A stretch of DNA of 18,726 bases from Clostridiaceae bacterium (GTDB lineage: Bacteria; Bacillota; Clostridia; Saccharofermentanales; UBA5734). A program made the translations under genes and the position numbers. The stretch spans positions 1 to 18,726 of the forward strand of contig JAAYBY010000166.1 in NCBI GenBank assembly GCA_012729935.1, written 5' to 3'. Under the pieces are notes generated by a model that worked only from the letters and a program-made list of their open reading frames with translations, did not search any database and had not been told where the DNA came from. How positions within the stretch are numbered: the stretch's first letter is position 1; every line of letters begins with the position of its first letter. Positions 6,788 through 13,848 of the stretch are shown here, piece by piece.

Positions 6788-7327
6788 ATGGTTTTTGAAA
6801 CTGAACGATTAATCCTGCGGTCTTGGGAAGAAGCCGATGCAGCAGATCTATATCGATATGCCAGTGATCCTCAAGTAGGACCTTTTGCAGGATGGCCTGT
6901 ACACACAAGCGTTGACAATAGTCTGGAAACGATTAGAGGAGTATTATCCGAACCGGAAACCTATGCTGTTATTCCGAAAAGTGTTGGCCATGCCGTAGGC
7001 AGCATCGGATTGATGATTGGTCACGCCAGTCATCTCGATATACCTGAAACCGAGGGCGAAATCGGTTACTGGATTGGTGTACCGTTCTGGGGTAAGGGAC
7101 TCATCCCTGAAGCCGTTGAAGAAATCATCCGGCATGCTTTTGAAGACTTGCGTCTTGATAAGATTTGGTGCGTTTATTATGACGGAAATATTAAATCACA
7201 ACGTGTACAGGAAAAGTGCGGATTTGTTTACCACCATACGAATAAGGACAGGCCGGTTTCTTTATTGGGCGAAGTAAGGACGGAGCACATTACTTGCTTA
7301 ACAAAAGAACGGTGGAAATCCAGTTGA
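6788..7327 (+). CDS. GNAT-family N-acetyltransferase (RimJ/RimL type)
   Basis: This 179-residue protein starts with ETERLILRSW (4-13), the usual opening of RimJ/RimL-like acetyltransferases, which move an acetyl group from acetyl-CoA to an amine on a protein terminus or small molecule. The acetyl-CoA loop is PFWGKGLIPEA (99-109). The C-terminal part has the family pattern N134---S137--V140-EKCGF. The reading frame is open from 6752, but ATG 6788 is chosen because AGGGGAG lies 9 bases upstream and family members start here. It stands alone, with no operon partner on its strand. The acceptor is unknown. Confidence 0.88.
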   Translation: MVFETERLILRSWEEADAADLYRYASDPQVGPFAGWPVHTSVDNSLETIRGVLSEPETYAVIPKSVGHAVGSIGLMIGHASHLDIPETEGEIGYWIGVPFWGKGLIPEAVEEIIRHAFEDLRLDKIWCVYYDGNIKSQRVQEKCGFVYHHTNKDRPVSLLGEVRTEHITCLTKERWKSS

Positions 7328-7376
7328 AATTGGTTCATTAAATAAATGAGACGGCGTTCAAAAAATTCAGGCAGGA

Positions 7377-7580
7377 TCAGAATTCTTGTATTTTACGTTT
7401 GAATATTGAGATAAGCCATCTTGTGCTGCCATAGCTTTGAGCAGTCGCAACGGTGCTGACTACTTCCCAACCCTGCATGCCCAATTCATTCAGTTCCTTT
7501 TGAAATGTGTATTGGTCAACTTTACCGCCCAAAAAACCCTTGGCATCTGTATACAGTGTTTTGTATTCATATTTTTCCAT
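7377..7580 (-). CDS. DUF4177 domain protein
   Basis: This 67-residue soluble protein has the DUF4177 pattern: an EYKTLYTD strand, then LNELGMQGWEVVSTVA (about 31-46), and a closing strand ending in FKRK. The function of this family is not known. GAGGAGA lies 7 bases before the ATG. It follows the ABC permease on the same strand after 75 bp and could be read from that transcript, though it has its own strong ribosome binding site. It converges with the acetyltransferase gene without a clear terminator. Confidence 0.75.
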   Translation of the reverse strand: MEKYEYKTLYTDAKGFLGGKVDQYTFQKELNELGMQGWEVVSTVATAQSYGSTRWLISIFKRKIQEF

Positions 7581-7655
7581 GCGCTTGTTCTCCTCTGTTC
7601 TTTTTGATTTTCATGACACAATTGTTCGTATGTGTATTACGGCAAAGGCCTCTTA

Positions 7656-8453
7656 TCAACGTCCTTCGTCTGGCTTTCCAGCTTGTGTCCAGCGGCAAAA
7701 ACGACGTTCGGCCAGATCAAGCAGACTGAACAGCCCAAAACCCAGCAGACTGAGTGCCAGGATTCCACTGAACATATCGACGTAATTGACCAGAAGCCAG
7801 CTGTTCATGATGTAATAACCGATCCCGTAGGTTGTGGCAAAGCTTTCTGCAAAAAATAAAACTGAAATGCTGATCCCGATGCTAATTCGCAGAGCGGTCA
7901 TAATCCGCGGTAAAACAGCCGGGAACACCAGATGACGATAAAGATCCTTGCGACTGAGATCCAGCGACAGCACTGAGTGGAACAACGGTTGCGGGATTTC
8001 TCTGACACCGTCCCGGGCGGCGATAATGATCTGGAAGACCACAACCAGAAAAATCAGAAGAATCTTGGGTGCGTTGCCCAAGCCAAACAAGACCATTAGA
8101 ATCGGTAGAAAGGCAATTTTCGGCAACGGATACAGCAGATAAACGACCGGTGTGACCAGCTGATCCGCCCTCTTGTTCATTCCAATCCATAATCCGATAA
8201 CGCCTCCGGCAATCAGTGAAACGACGAGCGCGATCATAATCCGAACCAGGCTGGCCAGCAGATGCTGACTAAGCACATTCGGCAAGAGGTACCAGAAACG
8301 GATAAGTGTTTGCCCCGGCGATGGAATCAGCCGCGATCCGAGTGCGAGATGCAATGCCTGCCAAAGGAGCAGCACGCAGGCGGCAGCATAAATCGTCCGG
8401 CTGCCCGGCCATTTGAACAGGCGTATTTTTCGCTTGTCAAACATCGGCTTCAT
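7656..8453 (-). CDS. ABC transporter permease, nitrate/sulfonate/taurine (SsuC/TauC) type
   Basis: This 265-residue inner-membrane protein has about six membrane helices. The cytoplasmic EAA loop is visible as HLVFPAVLPRIMTALRISIG in the second half, which docks on the ATPase. The open frame begins at 8558, but ATG 8453 is chosen because CGGAGG sits 7 bases upstream. This gives a 17-bp overlap with the end of the ATPase gene, pointing to translational coupling. It is the last gene of the three-gene importer operon. The family carries alkanesulfonates, taurine, nitrate, bicarbonate or thiamine and riboflavin precursors, and the permease sequence does not tell which. Confidence 0.9.
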   Translation of the reverse strand: MKPMFDKRKIRLFKWPGSRTIYAAACVLLLWQALHLALGSRLIPSPGQTLIRFWYLLPNVLSQHLLASLVRIMIALVVSLIAGGVIGLWIGMNKRADQLVTPVVYLLYPLPKIAFLPILMVLFGLGNAPKILLIFLVVVFQIIIAARDGVREIPQPLFHSVLSLDLSRKDLYRHLVFPAVLPRIMTALRISIGISISVLFFAESFATTYGIGYYIMNSWLLVNYVDMFSGILALSLLGFGLFSLLDLAERRFCRWTQAGKPDEGR

Positions 8454-9168
8454 GAAGTTGCCTCCGGATGGTTTGAACCAAAGCTGCGCGACTGACAGGA
8501 TCAGCAGCGGTCTCCTGGCCAAACCATGGATTGGTGATGGTGGCGGCAATCCGACCACGTCCCATAACGAGGATTGTCTGACCCAGGAAAAGCGCTTCCT
8601 CGATACTGTGCGTGACCAGCAGTAAAGTCAGTTTGTTTTGCTGCCAGATTTTTAGAACCAGCTGTTGGATATGTTCGCGGGTAATGGCATCCAGTGCAGA
8701 CGAAGCCTCGTCCATCAGGAGCAGATCCGGCTGTAAAACCAAAGCGCGACCAATCGCGACACGTTGTCGCTGCCCACCTGAGAGAGCGCCGGGAAACTTG
8801 TCCGCCTGATCAAGAATGGCCAGACTTTTCAGAGTCTGATTGACCAGATTATGGCTGTCAAGTGCTGCTAACCCGCGTGCCCTGAGTGGGAATACCAGAT
8901 TGTCACGAACTGTTTTCCAGGGCAGCAGGCCGAAGTCCTGCAAGATCAGGCTGGTTCTGGTTCGTACATTCAGAAGTGGTTGACCATCGATCGTGATTTG
9001 TCCGAATGCCGGACGAATCAGGCCGGCAAGCGCGTACAGAAGCGTTGTCTTACCACAGCCTGACGCGCCAATGATGGCACACGTTGACCCTCGGGCAACA
9101 CGCAGCGACACATCCTGAAGGGCTGCTTCATCACCATATGCGATCGATACATGGTCAACCTTAATCAT
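8437..9168 (-). CDS. ABC transporter ATP-binding protein, nitrate/sulfonate/taurine (SsuB/TauB) type
   Basis: This 243-residue ATPase powers the importer. It has Walker A GASGCGKTT (34-42), Q-loop Gln77 followed by the typical FGLLPWKTV, signature LSGGQRQR (129-136), Walker B LLLMDE (149-154) and the H-loop VTHSIEEA. The frame is open from ATG 9204, but ATG 9168 is preferred. It gives MIKVDHVSIAYG, where the domain normally begins, and it lies one base after the TGA of the binding-protein gene, so translation can be coupled. The ribosome binding site there is weak (TTGGAT). Confidence 0.93.
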   Translation of the reverse strand: MIKVDHVSIAYGDEAALQDVSLRVARGSTCAIIGASGCGKTTLLYALAGLIRPAFGQITIDGQPLLNVRTRTSLILQDFGLLPWKTVRDNLVFPLRARGLAALDSHNLVNQTLKSLAILDQADKFPGALSGGQRQRVAIGRALVLQPDLLLMDEASSALDAITREHIQQLVLKIWQQNKLTLLLVTHSIEEALFLGQTILVMGRGRIAATITNPWFGQETAADPVSRAALVQTIRRQLHEADV

Positions 9169-9169
9169 G

Positions 9170-10075
9170 TCAATCCAAAAAAGAGTTGTCGACCAGAAGG
9201 TCATAACTCAAGTTGGTCTTTTTCCCCAGCACCTGTTCGTTCCAGTTCATGATCTGCTCCAGATAAGCGGCATCGGGCACACGTGCTTGATGGTATTCAG
9301 GCAGGATGATCTTGTCTGTCACGCGGTTGTCGAGTTTGAGGGTGCTGACCAGAATTTCGCGAGCAATCTGATCGTCTGAATTGATTGCGGTTACCGCCTG
9401 GTTGTAAGCTTGATGAAAACGCTCAATTGCAAGGCGTTTTGTCTGGATGGCCTGACCGGTAAAGACCATGACCTCCGGTGAAAAAGCATCATCGTTCGGT
9501 AACAGTTGTTTGACCAAGCCGTTCAGTTCACCCTGTGAAGCCATTGGTTCCGGTATAATAGCGACATCCAGCTTACCCTGACTAAGCATCTCCAGTCTGG
9601 CTGGAATCTCATTGATATAAATTTTCTCCAACTGATAGCGTTCACCCAGGATTCGGTCGGTCAGATAATTTGTCACAGATACTTCCATGACACCGGTCTT
9701 CAACTCCGTCTCGGCGGTTATATCTTCTTTCATCAAGAAAGGAAAAACACCATCAGTACTGGTCGTGATCCGTATATCGAAGCCATTGTCCACGTTGTTG
9801 ACCAGCGCGATGACATCGGTCATTGCTCCATCGAGTCCGCCACTGATCAGGGCACTTTGCCGGTCCATCGCATTGGTATAGACTTCGACGGTTACAACGA
9901 GATCTAATTCAGCGAATAAACCCTTCAGATCAGCATAAAAAATAGGTGCGGAGTCGACAGCCGGCATAACGCCGACGCGCAGAAACAGCGTTTCCGCTGT
10001 TTTAGATGGGTTGTCTTGACAGCCAGCTGCAGCAATAAGTAAAAGGAGCAGCAACGCAATGAGACATTTTTTCAT
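9170..10075 (-). CDS. ABC transporter substrate-binding lipoprotein, NMT1/SsuA-like
   Basis: This 301-residue protein has a lipoprotein signal: MKK, a leucine-rich stretch and the lipobox IAAAGC with Cys19 as the lipid-anchored residue. The body has features of the NMT1/SsuA binding-protein fold: LFLRVGVMPAVDSAPIFYAD, AMTDVIALVN, GKLDVAIIPEPMAS. The start is ATG 10075, with GAGGA six bases upstream; ATG 10081 touches that site directly. It leads the operon, as is usual for importers of this type. No TPP or FMN riboswitch is recognisable upstream, so a vitamin precursor is not favoured, but the ligand is open. Confidence 0.88.
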   Translation of the reverse strand: MKKCLIALLLLLLIAAAGCQDNPSKTAETLFLRVGVMPAVDSAPIFYADLKGLFAELDLVVTVEVYTNAMDRQSALISGGLDGAMTDVIALVNNVDNGFDIRITTSTDGVFPFLMKEDITAETELKTGVMEVSVTNYLTDRILGERYQLEKIYINEIPARLEMLSQGKLDVAIIPEPMASQGELNGLVKQLLPNDDAFSPEVMVFTGQAIQTKRLAIERFHQAYNQAVTAINSDDQIAREILVSTLKLDNRVTDKIILPEYHQARVPDAAYLEQIMNWNEQVLGKKTNLSYDLLVDNSFLD

Positions 10076-10104
10076 AATCATTCCTCATATCATTTTCTGC
10101 AACT

Positions 10105-10110
10105 ATTGTA
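10105..10110 (-). promoter_or_regulatory. Extended -10 candidate for the ABC importer operon
   Basis: On the minus strand TGC-TACAAT ends 30 bp before the binding-protein start, matching an extended -10 (TGnTATAAT). A TTGACG lies 20 bp upstream, which is too far for a normal -35. The promoter is plausible but weak on sequence alone. Confidence 0.35.
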
Positions 10111-10188
10111 GCACAACCCATTCAAGCTGACGTCAAAGTTGGAAATGCGCTATTAAAAATGATTTCGGTTAATTGATGATCCATTACG

Positions 10189-10938
10189 TTAAACCTTATC
10201 GCTATGCATTTTGCGTCGAAAGGCCAGCGCAGCCAATCCATAGAATATGACTGCGTATCCCAAAACGATAGCTATATGAGGCAATATGCCGGTCATTTCG
10301 CCGCTGATCACTTCTTTTAATGTTTCCACGCTGTGAAAAAAGGGCAAAGCTTCAGCAGCTTTTTTAAAAATACCACCGATCAGATCAAGCGGGATCCAGA
10401 CCCCAGAGAACCACCCTGCAATATTTGTCAGAAGCGCTCCGCAGATTCCGCTCACTGCTTTTTCGTTAAGTAAACTACCACACAGCAAGCCGAGACCAAC
10501 AAAAAAGATGGTGATCGGAAGCATGAACAAGACGGATAGCAGCGAATTGACCGATAAAGGCAGACCAAGTAGAGATCCAGCTAAAAACGTCGTAATACCC
10601 TGGATCAAGGCCATCAGGAGAAGTGGCAAGGTGTATCCAATTAAAAAATCCAATACTGTCATAGGAGATGAGAAAAGTCGCATCAAGAATGAAGTAGTTT
10701 TGTCTTTGGCCAAAAGCATTCCTGAAAACAAGGCGAAGAACGCGGTACCGAAGGAGGCAATACCCGGTGTTGTTTTTTCAATTGAAAACATCGTGTTCCC
10801 GGCTTCATCAGGAATCGCTTTATTGATAATGGAGAAGAGAATCAACAGCACCAGTGGGAAGCCAATTCCGAAAAAAAGATTGATTGGGTCACGTAAAATC
10901 TCTTTTATATTGCGCTTGGCAAACAGCAAAACTTTCAC
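10189..10938 (-). CDS. ABC-2 type transporter permease
   Basis: This 249-residue membrane protein has about six helices and the ABC-2 exporter opening: KRNIKEILRDPINLFFGIGFPLVLLILF (read in two parts, residues 8-35). A cytoplasmic stretch with DKTTSFLMRLFSSPM follows. It starts with GTG 10938, which overlaps the ATPase stop by four bases (GTGA), behind GGAGGTG. It is the membrane half of a drug-, peptide- or lipid-type exporter with the protein at 10935-11660. The cargo is unknown, and no biosynthetic gene is nearby, so self-protection or antibiotic efflux is as likely as any other role. Confidence 0.9.
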   Translation of the reverse strand: MKVLLFAKRNIKEILRDPINLFFGIGFPLVLLILFSIINKAIPDEAGNTMFSIEKTTPGIASFGTAFFALFSGMLLAKDKTTSFLMRLFSSPMTVLDFLIGYTLPLLLMALIQGITTFLAGSLLGLPLSVNSLLSVLFMLPITIFFVGLGLLCGSLLNEKAVSGICGALLTNIAGWFSGVWIPLDLIGGIFKKAAEALPFFHSVETLKEVISGEMTGILPHIAIVLGYAVIFYGLAALAFRRKMHSDKV

Positions 10939-11660
10939 AGCACACCTCCAGACAGTTTGATAAAGGCATCTTCCAGATTGACAGTGCCTGTTTGTCGGAT
11001 TAACTCAGCCGTTGTGCCAACTGCTGCCAAGCAGCCCTTTGTCATGATACCAATACGATCTGATAAGGCTTCAACCTCTTCTAAATAATGTGAAGTCAGA
11101 ATGATTGTGACGTGCTTTTTCAGCTGCCGGATGGATAACCACAATTCACGGCGTGCAAGTACATCCAGGCCTAGCGTTGGTTCGTCAAGAAACAGGATCT
11201 GTGGGTTGGATATCAGAGCCATCGCGACCGAAAGTCGTCGCTGCATACCACCAGACAGCGTTTTTGCCTTCTTTCTCAACACATCATCCAAACCAAAACG
11301 CTGCGCCATCTCCCTAGCGCTTTTTCTTGAGGCATCAGCCTTTTGTCCGTAGATCCCCGCCATCAATTCCAGATTTTCGAACACTGTTAAATTGGGTGCA
11401 ACTGCGGTTTCCTGAGGAGAGATATTGGATTTTCTCTTGACGGCACTTGGATTATCCTTGATGCTGTCGCCGAGTAATACTGCATCGCCGTCGCTTGGCC
11501 GGATCAGACATGAAAGCATTTTAATGGTTGTTGTTTTTCCCGCGCCATTCAAGCCTAAAAGAGCAAACAGCTCACCTTCCTGAATCGTCAGGTTTAAGTG
11601 GTCTACAGCAGTCAGTAAGCCATACTTTTTGGTCAGATCTGTGATGGTGATTGCGCTCAT
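10935..11660 (-). CDS. ABC-2 exporter ATP-binding protein
   Basis: This 241-residue ATPase is of the DrrA/CcmA type. It has Walker A GLNGAGKTTT (36-45), a Q-loop in NISPQETAV, signature LSGGMQRR and Walker B ILFLDEPTLGLD, followed by LTSHYLEEVEALSDRIGIM. It overlaps the AbrB-like gene before it (ATGA) and the permease after it (GTGA), each by four bases, so the three proteins are probably made together. GAGGAT lies just before the ATG. Confidence 0.93.
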   Translation of the reverse strand: MSAITITDLTKKYGLLTAVDHLNLTIQEGELFALLGLNGAGKTTTIKMLSCLIRPSDGDAVLLGDSIKDNPSAVKRKSNISPQETAVAPNLTVFENLELMAGIYGQKADASRKSAREMAQRFGLDDVLRKKAKTLSGGMQRRLSVAMALISNPQILFLDEPTLGLDVLARRELWLSIRQLKKHVTIILTSHYLEEVEALSDRIGIMTKGCLAAVGTTAELIRQTGTVNLEDAFIKLSGGVL

Positions 11661-11881
11661 TCGTTATCCTCCACCGGAGCTGTTGAGCCAAATATCGTTG
11701 TGACAAAGGTGTCGAACATGTTTTTAGGGGGAATGGCAATGCCCTGCTTTTCATCTCCCAATAAAATGAGTGTGTCACCAGAAGTAATACCGAATATTTC
11801 ACGAGCTTCTTTTGGAATGACAATCTGGCCCTTTTCTCCGACTTTAACCGTCCAAGCATATTTGCCTTTTGGCTTTGACAT
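11657..11881 (-). CDS. AbrB/MazE/SpoVT-type DNA-binding protein
   Basis: This 74-residue protein has one swapped-hairpin AbrB domain: WTVKVGEKGQIVIPKEAREIFGI with GDTLILLGDE (about 10-44), and a short tail. Such proteins bind DNA as dimers and often control their own operon. The longer open frame begins at 12019, but ATG 11881 has GGAGGA seven bases upstream and matches the domain start. It is the first gene of the exporter operon. A direct repeat across its promoter (11903-11931) is a candidate binding site. There is no toxin partner, so a MazE antitoxin role is unlikely. Confidence 0.9.
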   Translation of the reverse strand: MSKPKGKYAWTVKVGEKGQIVIPKEAREIFGITSGDTLILLGDEKQGIAIPPKNMFDTFVTTIFGSTAPVEDNE

Positions 11882-11902
11882 GAGCAATTCCTCCAATGGT
11901 AA

Positions 11903-11931
11903 GAATAGTATAATATGTATGAATAGTATAA
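11903..11931. repeat. Direct repeat GAATAGTATAA at the exporter-operon promoter
   Basis: GAATAGTATAA occurs at 11903-11913 and 11921-11931, 18 bp start to start. The second copy contains the -10 box of the minus-strand promoter and the first lies in the transcript leader. It may be an operator for the AbrB-like protein, or a duplicated -10 giving a second start; both are inferences. Confidence 0.5.
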
Positions 11932-11953
11932 ATAGATTTACATCTAATGTCAA
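11925..11953 (-). promoter_or_regulatory. Sigma-A-type promoter for the AbrB/ABC exporter operon
   Basis: On the minus strand TTGACA (11953-11948) is followed after exactly 17 bp by TATACT (11930-11925). This is close to consensus and about 44 bp before the AbrB-like ATG. Confidence 0.8.
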
Positions 11954-11957
11954 AATC

Positions 11958-12044
11958 ATGATCCAAACCAATCCAAAAGTGTTTGAGGGAATGACTGAAG
12001 ATGAATCTGCTATCAGCATGAAAAAGATTTTCGACAGACCATGA
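11958..12044 (+). pseudogene. Possible C-terminal fragment of an unidentified protein
   Basis: The frame from ATG 11958 encodes 28 residues, with NPKVFEGMTEDESAI followed by SMKKIFDRP and a stop. The composition and the charged, helical ending look protein-like, while upstream in the same frame the sequence is antisense to the AbrB-like gene. There is no ribosome binding site. It may be the tail of a gene whose front was replaced when the exporter operon arrived. I do not recognise the family. Confidence 0.25.
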
Positions 12045-12079
12045 CAGTCAAGCGGGATCGCCAGTAATCAGTTATATTT

Positions 12080-12146
12080 ATGGAAAGCAAACTTGACATT
12101 GCGTGACCGAGTGATACACTTATAATATGGAAAGCAAGCTTTCCAT
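12080..12146 (+). promoter_or_regulatory. Promoter and inverted-repeat operator of the XRE/DUF2178 operon
   Basis: TTGACA (12093-12098) is 16 bp from TACACT (12115-12120), directly followed by a perfect TATAAT (12121-12126) that could pair with TTGCGT (12099-12104). ATGGAAAGCAAGCTTTCCAT (12127-12146) is an inverted repeat with 9-bp arms and an AA centre, lying at the expected transcript start. A half copy, ATGGAAAGCAAA, lies at 12080-12091 just before the -35. The pattern fits autorepression by the XRE protein encoded next. Confidence 0.7.
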
Positions 12147-12161
12147 TAAGGAAGTGAGATA

Positions 12162-12362
12162 TTGGAAAACAGATTAGAGATATTACGAAAAGAGAGAGGT
12201 ATCAAACAAGAGGAATTGGCCTCAGCTCTTGAGGTATCAAGACAAACGATTGGCTCATTAGAAAACGGACGGTATAATCCCTCAATCATCTTGGCATTCA
12301 AGATTGCCCGATATTTTGGATTAAGGATTGAGGAAATTTTTTTTGATGAGGAGGAGCAATGA
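12162..12362 (+). CDS. XRE-family helix-turn-helix regulator (YozG-like)
   Basis: This 66-residue protein is almost entirely one Cro/cI-type helix-turn-helix domain: RKERGIKQEELASALEVSRQTI and SLENGRYNPSIILAFKIARYF (read in parts, about 9-52), ending in an acidic tail. It starts at TTG 12162. GGAAGTGA upstream acts as ribosome binding site, and the closely similar small regulators also begin M-NRLE-LRKERG. It is followed after one base by the DUF2178 gene, the usual partner of this regulator type. The inverted repeat at its promoter is its probable target. Confidence 0.88.
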   Translation: MENRLEILRKERGIKQEELASALEVSRQTIGSLENGRYNPSIILAFKIARYFGLRIEEIFFDEEEQ

Positions 12363-12363
12363 T

Positions 12364-12801
12364 ATGAAACAGTATAAAGTTTTCCGGTACATGATTTTTG
12401 CCGCTCTCGGATTGCTTGTTTTTATTACCGGACTGCTGATAATCAAAGGGTTTGAAAATGCTGACGGGATATGGCAAATCCTGCCGTATATCTGTATCGG
12501 GTTAGGTTCAGGTATTTTTGGCGGTAACATCGGTACAGCATTAAAGAATAATGCGATGCGAAGAAATCCGCAGGCCGCCAGGCAAATAGAAATAGAGCAA
12601 AAAGATGAGCGTAATCAAGCGATCAGAAACAGGTCAAAGGCACGAGTATACGATTTGATGGTATTTGTTTATGCAGCGGTTATACTTGCTTTCTCACTTA
12701 TACAAGTTGATCTGTTTGTAATCCTGACATTGGTGGCAATCTATTTGTTTTTCATGATCGCCGATGTTTATTATTTGAATAAGTATAGTAAGGAAATGTA
12801 A
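12364..12801 (+). CDS. DUF2178 family membrane protein
   Basis: This 145-residue protein has two pairs of membrane helices (about 8-28, 37-58, 100-118, 119-136). A cytoplasmic loop between the pairs carries EQKDERNQAIRNRSKARVYDL (read in part, about 80-98), the signature of the DUF2178 family. Its function is unknown. ATG 12364 is chosen over the longer frame because GAGGAGGAG ends eight bases upstream, inside the end of the XRE gene. The fixed pairing with a small XRE regulator suggests an envelope or stress role, which is inferred. Confidence 0.82.
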   Translation: MKQYKVFRYMIFAALGLLVFITGLLIIKGFENADGIWQILPYICIGLGSGIFGGNIGTALKNNAMRRNPQAARQIEIEQKDERNQAIRNRSKARVYDLMVFVYAAVILAFSLIQVDLFVILTLVAIYLFFMIADVYYLNKYSKEM

Positions 12802-12802
12802 T

Positions 12803-12889
12803 ATGCACACAATAGCCTGCGAAACGACTTTGAAAACCAAAGTTAAAATCATCCGGGAAGATGGCTTGAATGAATCAGATTTATTCTGA
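12803..12889 (+). CDS. Short open reading frame after the DUF2178 gene, doubtful
   Basis: ATG 12803 opens 28 codons, MHTIACETTLKTKVKI then IREDGLNESDLF. It begins one base after the DUF2178 stop, with AGGAAATG nearby as a possible ribosome binding site. It resembles nothing I know. The translational position is good, but length and composition are not decisive. The rest of 12890-12995 holds a TATAAT (12940-12945) without a fitting -35. Confidence 0.25.
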   Translation: MHTIACETTLKTKVKIIREDGLNESDLF

Positions 12890-12995
12890 CGAAATGATTT
12901 CTAATCGTTATTTTATTTTTTTACTGATACGTGAAGATGTATAATCTTTATATAAGAACTGGAAGCATGATAATCATGGATCGAACGGAGAGAAA

Positions 12996-13322
12996 ATGAA
13001 AAAAAGACTAATGGTGGCACTCATTGGTGGTGCCTTGCTCGGACTGGTCTGCGTAGCAGGCGCGTTTATTCGCTCGGGGTTCACAGCGTCACCCATGTTT
13101 GTCTTTTCACTTTGGTTTAACCGTGTGATTATTGGGCTGGTCATCGGCGCACCCTGGATTGAAACGTCTCGAGGAAAGTCACTGCTTCGCGGAGCTTTAT
13201 TCGGTCTTCTGGTATCGTTTGCGTTCTACAGTTCCACAGGATTTGAAGATCCGATCAGCTTTCTGGCAGGGATTGTTTATGGTGTGATTATTGAAGCTTG
13301 GCTGAGTCGGTTAAAAAACTAA
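12996..13322 (+). CDS. Small membrane protein of unknown function
   Basis: This 108-residue protein has four hydrophobic segments (about 5-24, 32-52, 62-79, 86-102) and glycine-rich helices such as IGGALLGLVCVAGAF and LLRGALFGLLVSFAF. A short loop with ETSRGKS separates the two halves, which look alike and may reflect an internal duplication. CGGAGAG precedes the ATG by four bases. I do not recognise the family. It stands alone between the DUF2178 gene and the DUF1801 gene. Confidence 0.7.
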   Translation: MKKRLMVALIGGALLGLVCVAGAFIRSGFTASPMFVFSLWFNRVIIGLVIGAPWIETSRGKSLLRGALFGLLVSFAFYSSTGFEDPISFLAGIVYGVIIEAWLSRLKN

Positions 13323-13350
13323 TTTGACTTTTCAGTATAATCCTGACCGT

Positions 13351-13392
13351 GATCGTCATAGGCGATCATAAAAGAGCAAGCAGATGATCTGC
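13351..13392. repeat. Two short inverted repeats between the membrane protein and DUF1801 genes
   Basis: GATCG and CGATC (13351-13355 and 13363-13367) flank a 7-base loop, and GCAGAT-G-ATCTGC (13380-13392) is a perfect palindrome. Neither has a T run, so they are not terminators. They may be regulatory sites for the gene at 13424, or chance. Confidence 0.25.
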
Positions 13393-13423
13393 TGCCGGCA
13401 GAGAAAGAGAAGGGTGAGCATCC

Positions 13424-13834
13424 ATGTGGCAATGTCCGAAGTGCAGTCGTACATTTAAGCATGAGAACCAGCATCATTTTTGCGATGAATCGCCTCTGAC
13501 GATCGATCACTACATTAAAGAACAACCTGAAAGCATTCAGCATCTTTTAACATCGGTTCGCGACAAGTTGCGGGAGGTTCTGCCTGAAGCAGAAGAACGT
13601 ATTTCGTGGCGTATGCCGACTTTCTGGAAAAAACAAAATATTATCCATTTTGCAGCATATAAAAACCATATGGGATTGTATCCCGGAGACCTGGCTGTTG
13701 CGCACTTTGCCGACCAATTAAGGGCTTATAAAACAAGCAAAGGTGCAATCCAGTTTCAATTCGATGAGCCAATTCCGCTGGAGCTGATCGCAGAGATTGC
13801 CAGATGGTGCTATGAAACAGGGAATCACCACTAA
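13424..13834 (+). CDS. DUF1801 (YdhG-like) domain protein with N-terminal zinc finger
   Basis: This 136-residue protein begins with a likely zinc site, Cys4, Cys7, His17 or His18 and Cys20 (CPKC, then HHFC). The rest is a DUF1801 domain: AEERISWRMPTFWKKQNIIHFA (read in part), HMGLYPGDLAVAHF and KTSKGAIQFQFDEPIPLELIAE. Members of this family include Bacillus YdhG, described as a frataxin-like iron chaperone, but most are uncharacterised. The start ATG has AAGGGTGAG upstream. The next gene begins 14 bp after its stop, so the two are probably co-transcribed. Confidence 0.82.
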   Translation: MWQCPKCSRTFKHENQHHFCDESPLTIDHYIKEQPESIQHLLTSVRDKLREVLPEAEERISWRMPTFWKKQNIIHFAAYKNHMGLYPGDLAVAHFADQLRAYKTSKGAIQFQFDEPIPLELIAEIARWCYETGNHH

Positions 13835-13848
13835 GCGAAAGGTTAAAT

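Noticed and set aside
7328..7376. Terminator between the convergent acetyltransferase and DUF4177 genes
   Set aside because: Only a five-pair A+T stem (TCATT/AATGA) is present, without a T run in either direction.
10076..10188. TPP or FMN riboswitch before the importer
   Set aside because: None of the conserved riboswitch core sequences is visible, and the leader is only about 25 bases if the extended -10 is correct.
11657..11881. MazE-type antitoxin of a toxin-antitoxin pair
   Set aside because: The next gene is an ABC ATPase, not a MazF, PemK or VapC toxin.
11700..12044. 114-codon plus-strand frame across the AbrB-like gene
   Set aside because: Most of it is antisense to the AbrB-like gene, with no ribosome binding site. 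Only the last 28 codons look protein-like and they are reported separately.
12888..12925. Hairpin and T-rich stretch as terminator of the DUF2178 operon
   Set aside because: GAAAT-G-ATTTC has a one-base loop and cannot form a normal hairpin; the T-rich DNA alone is not sufficient.
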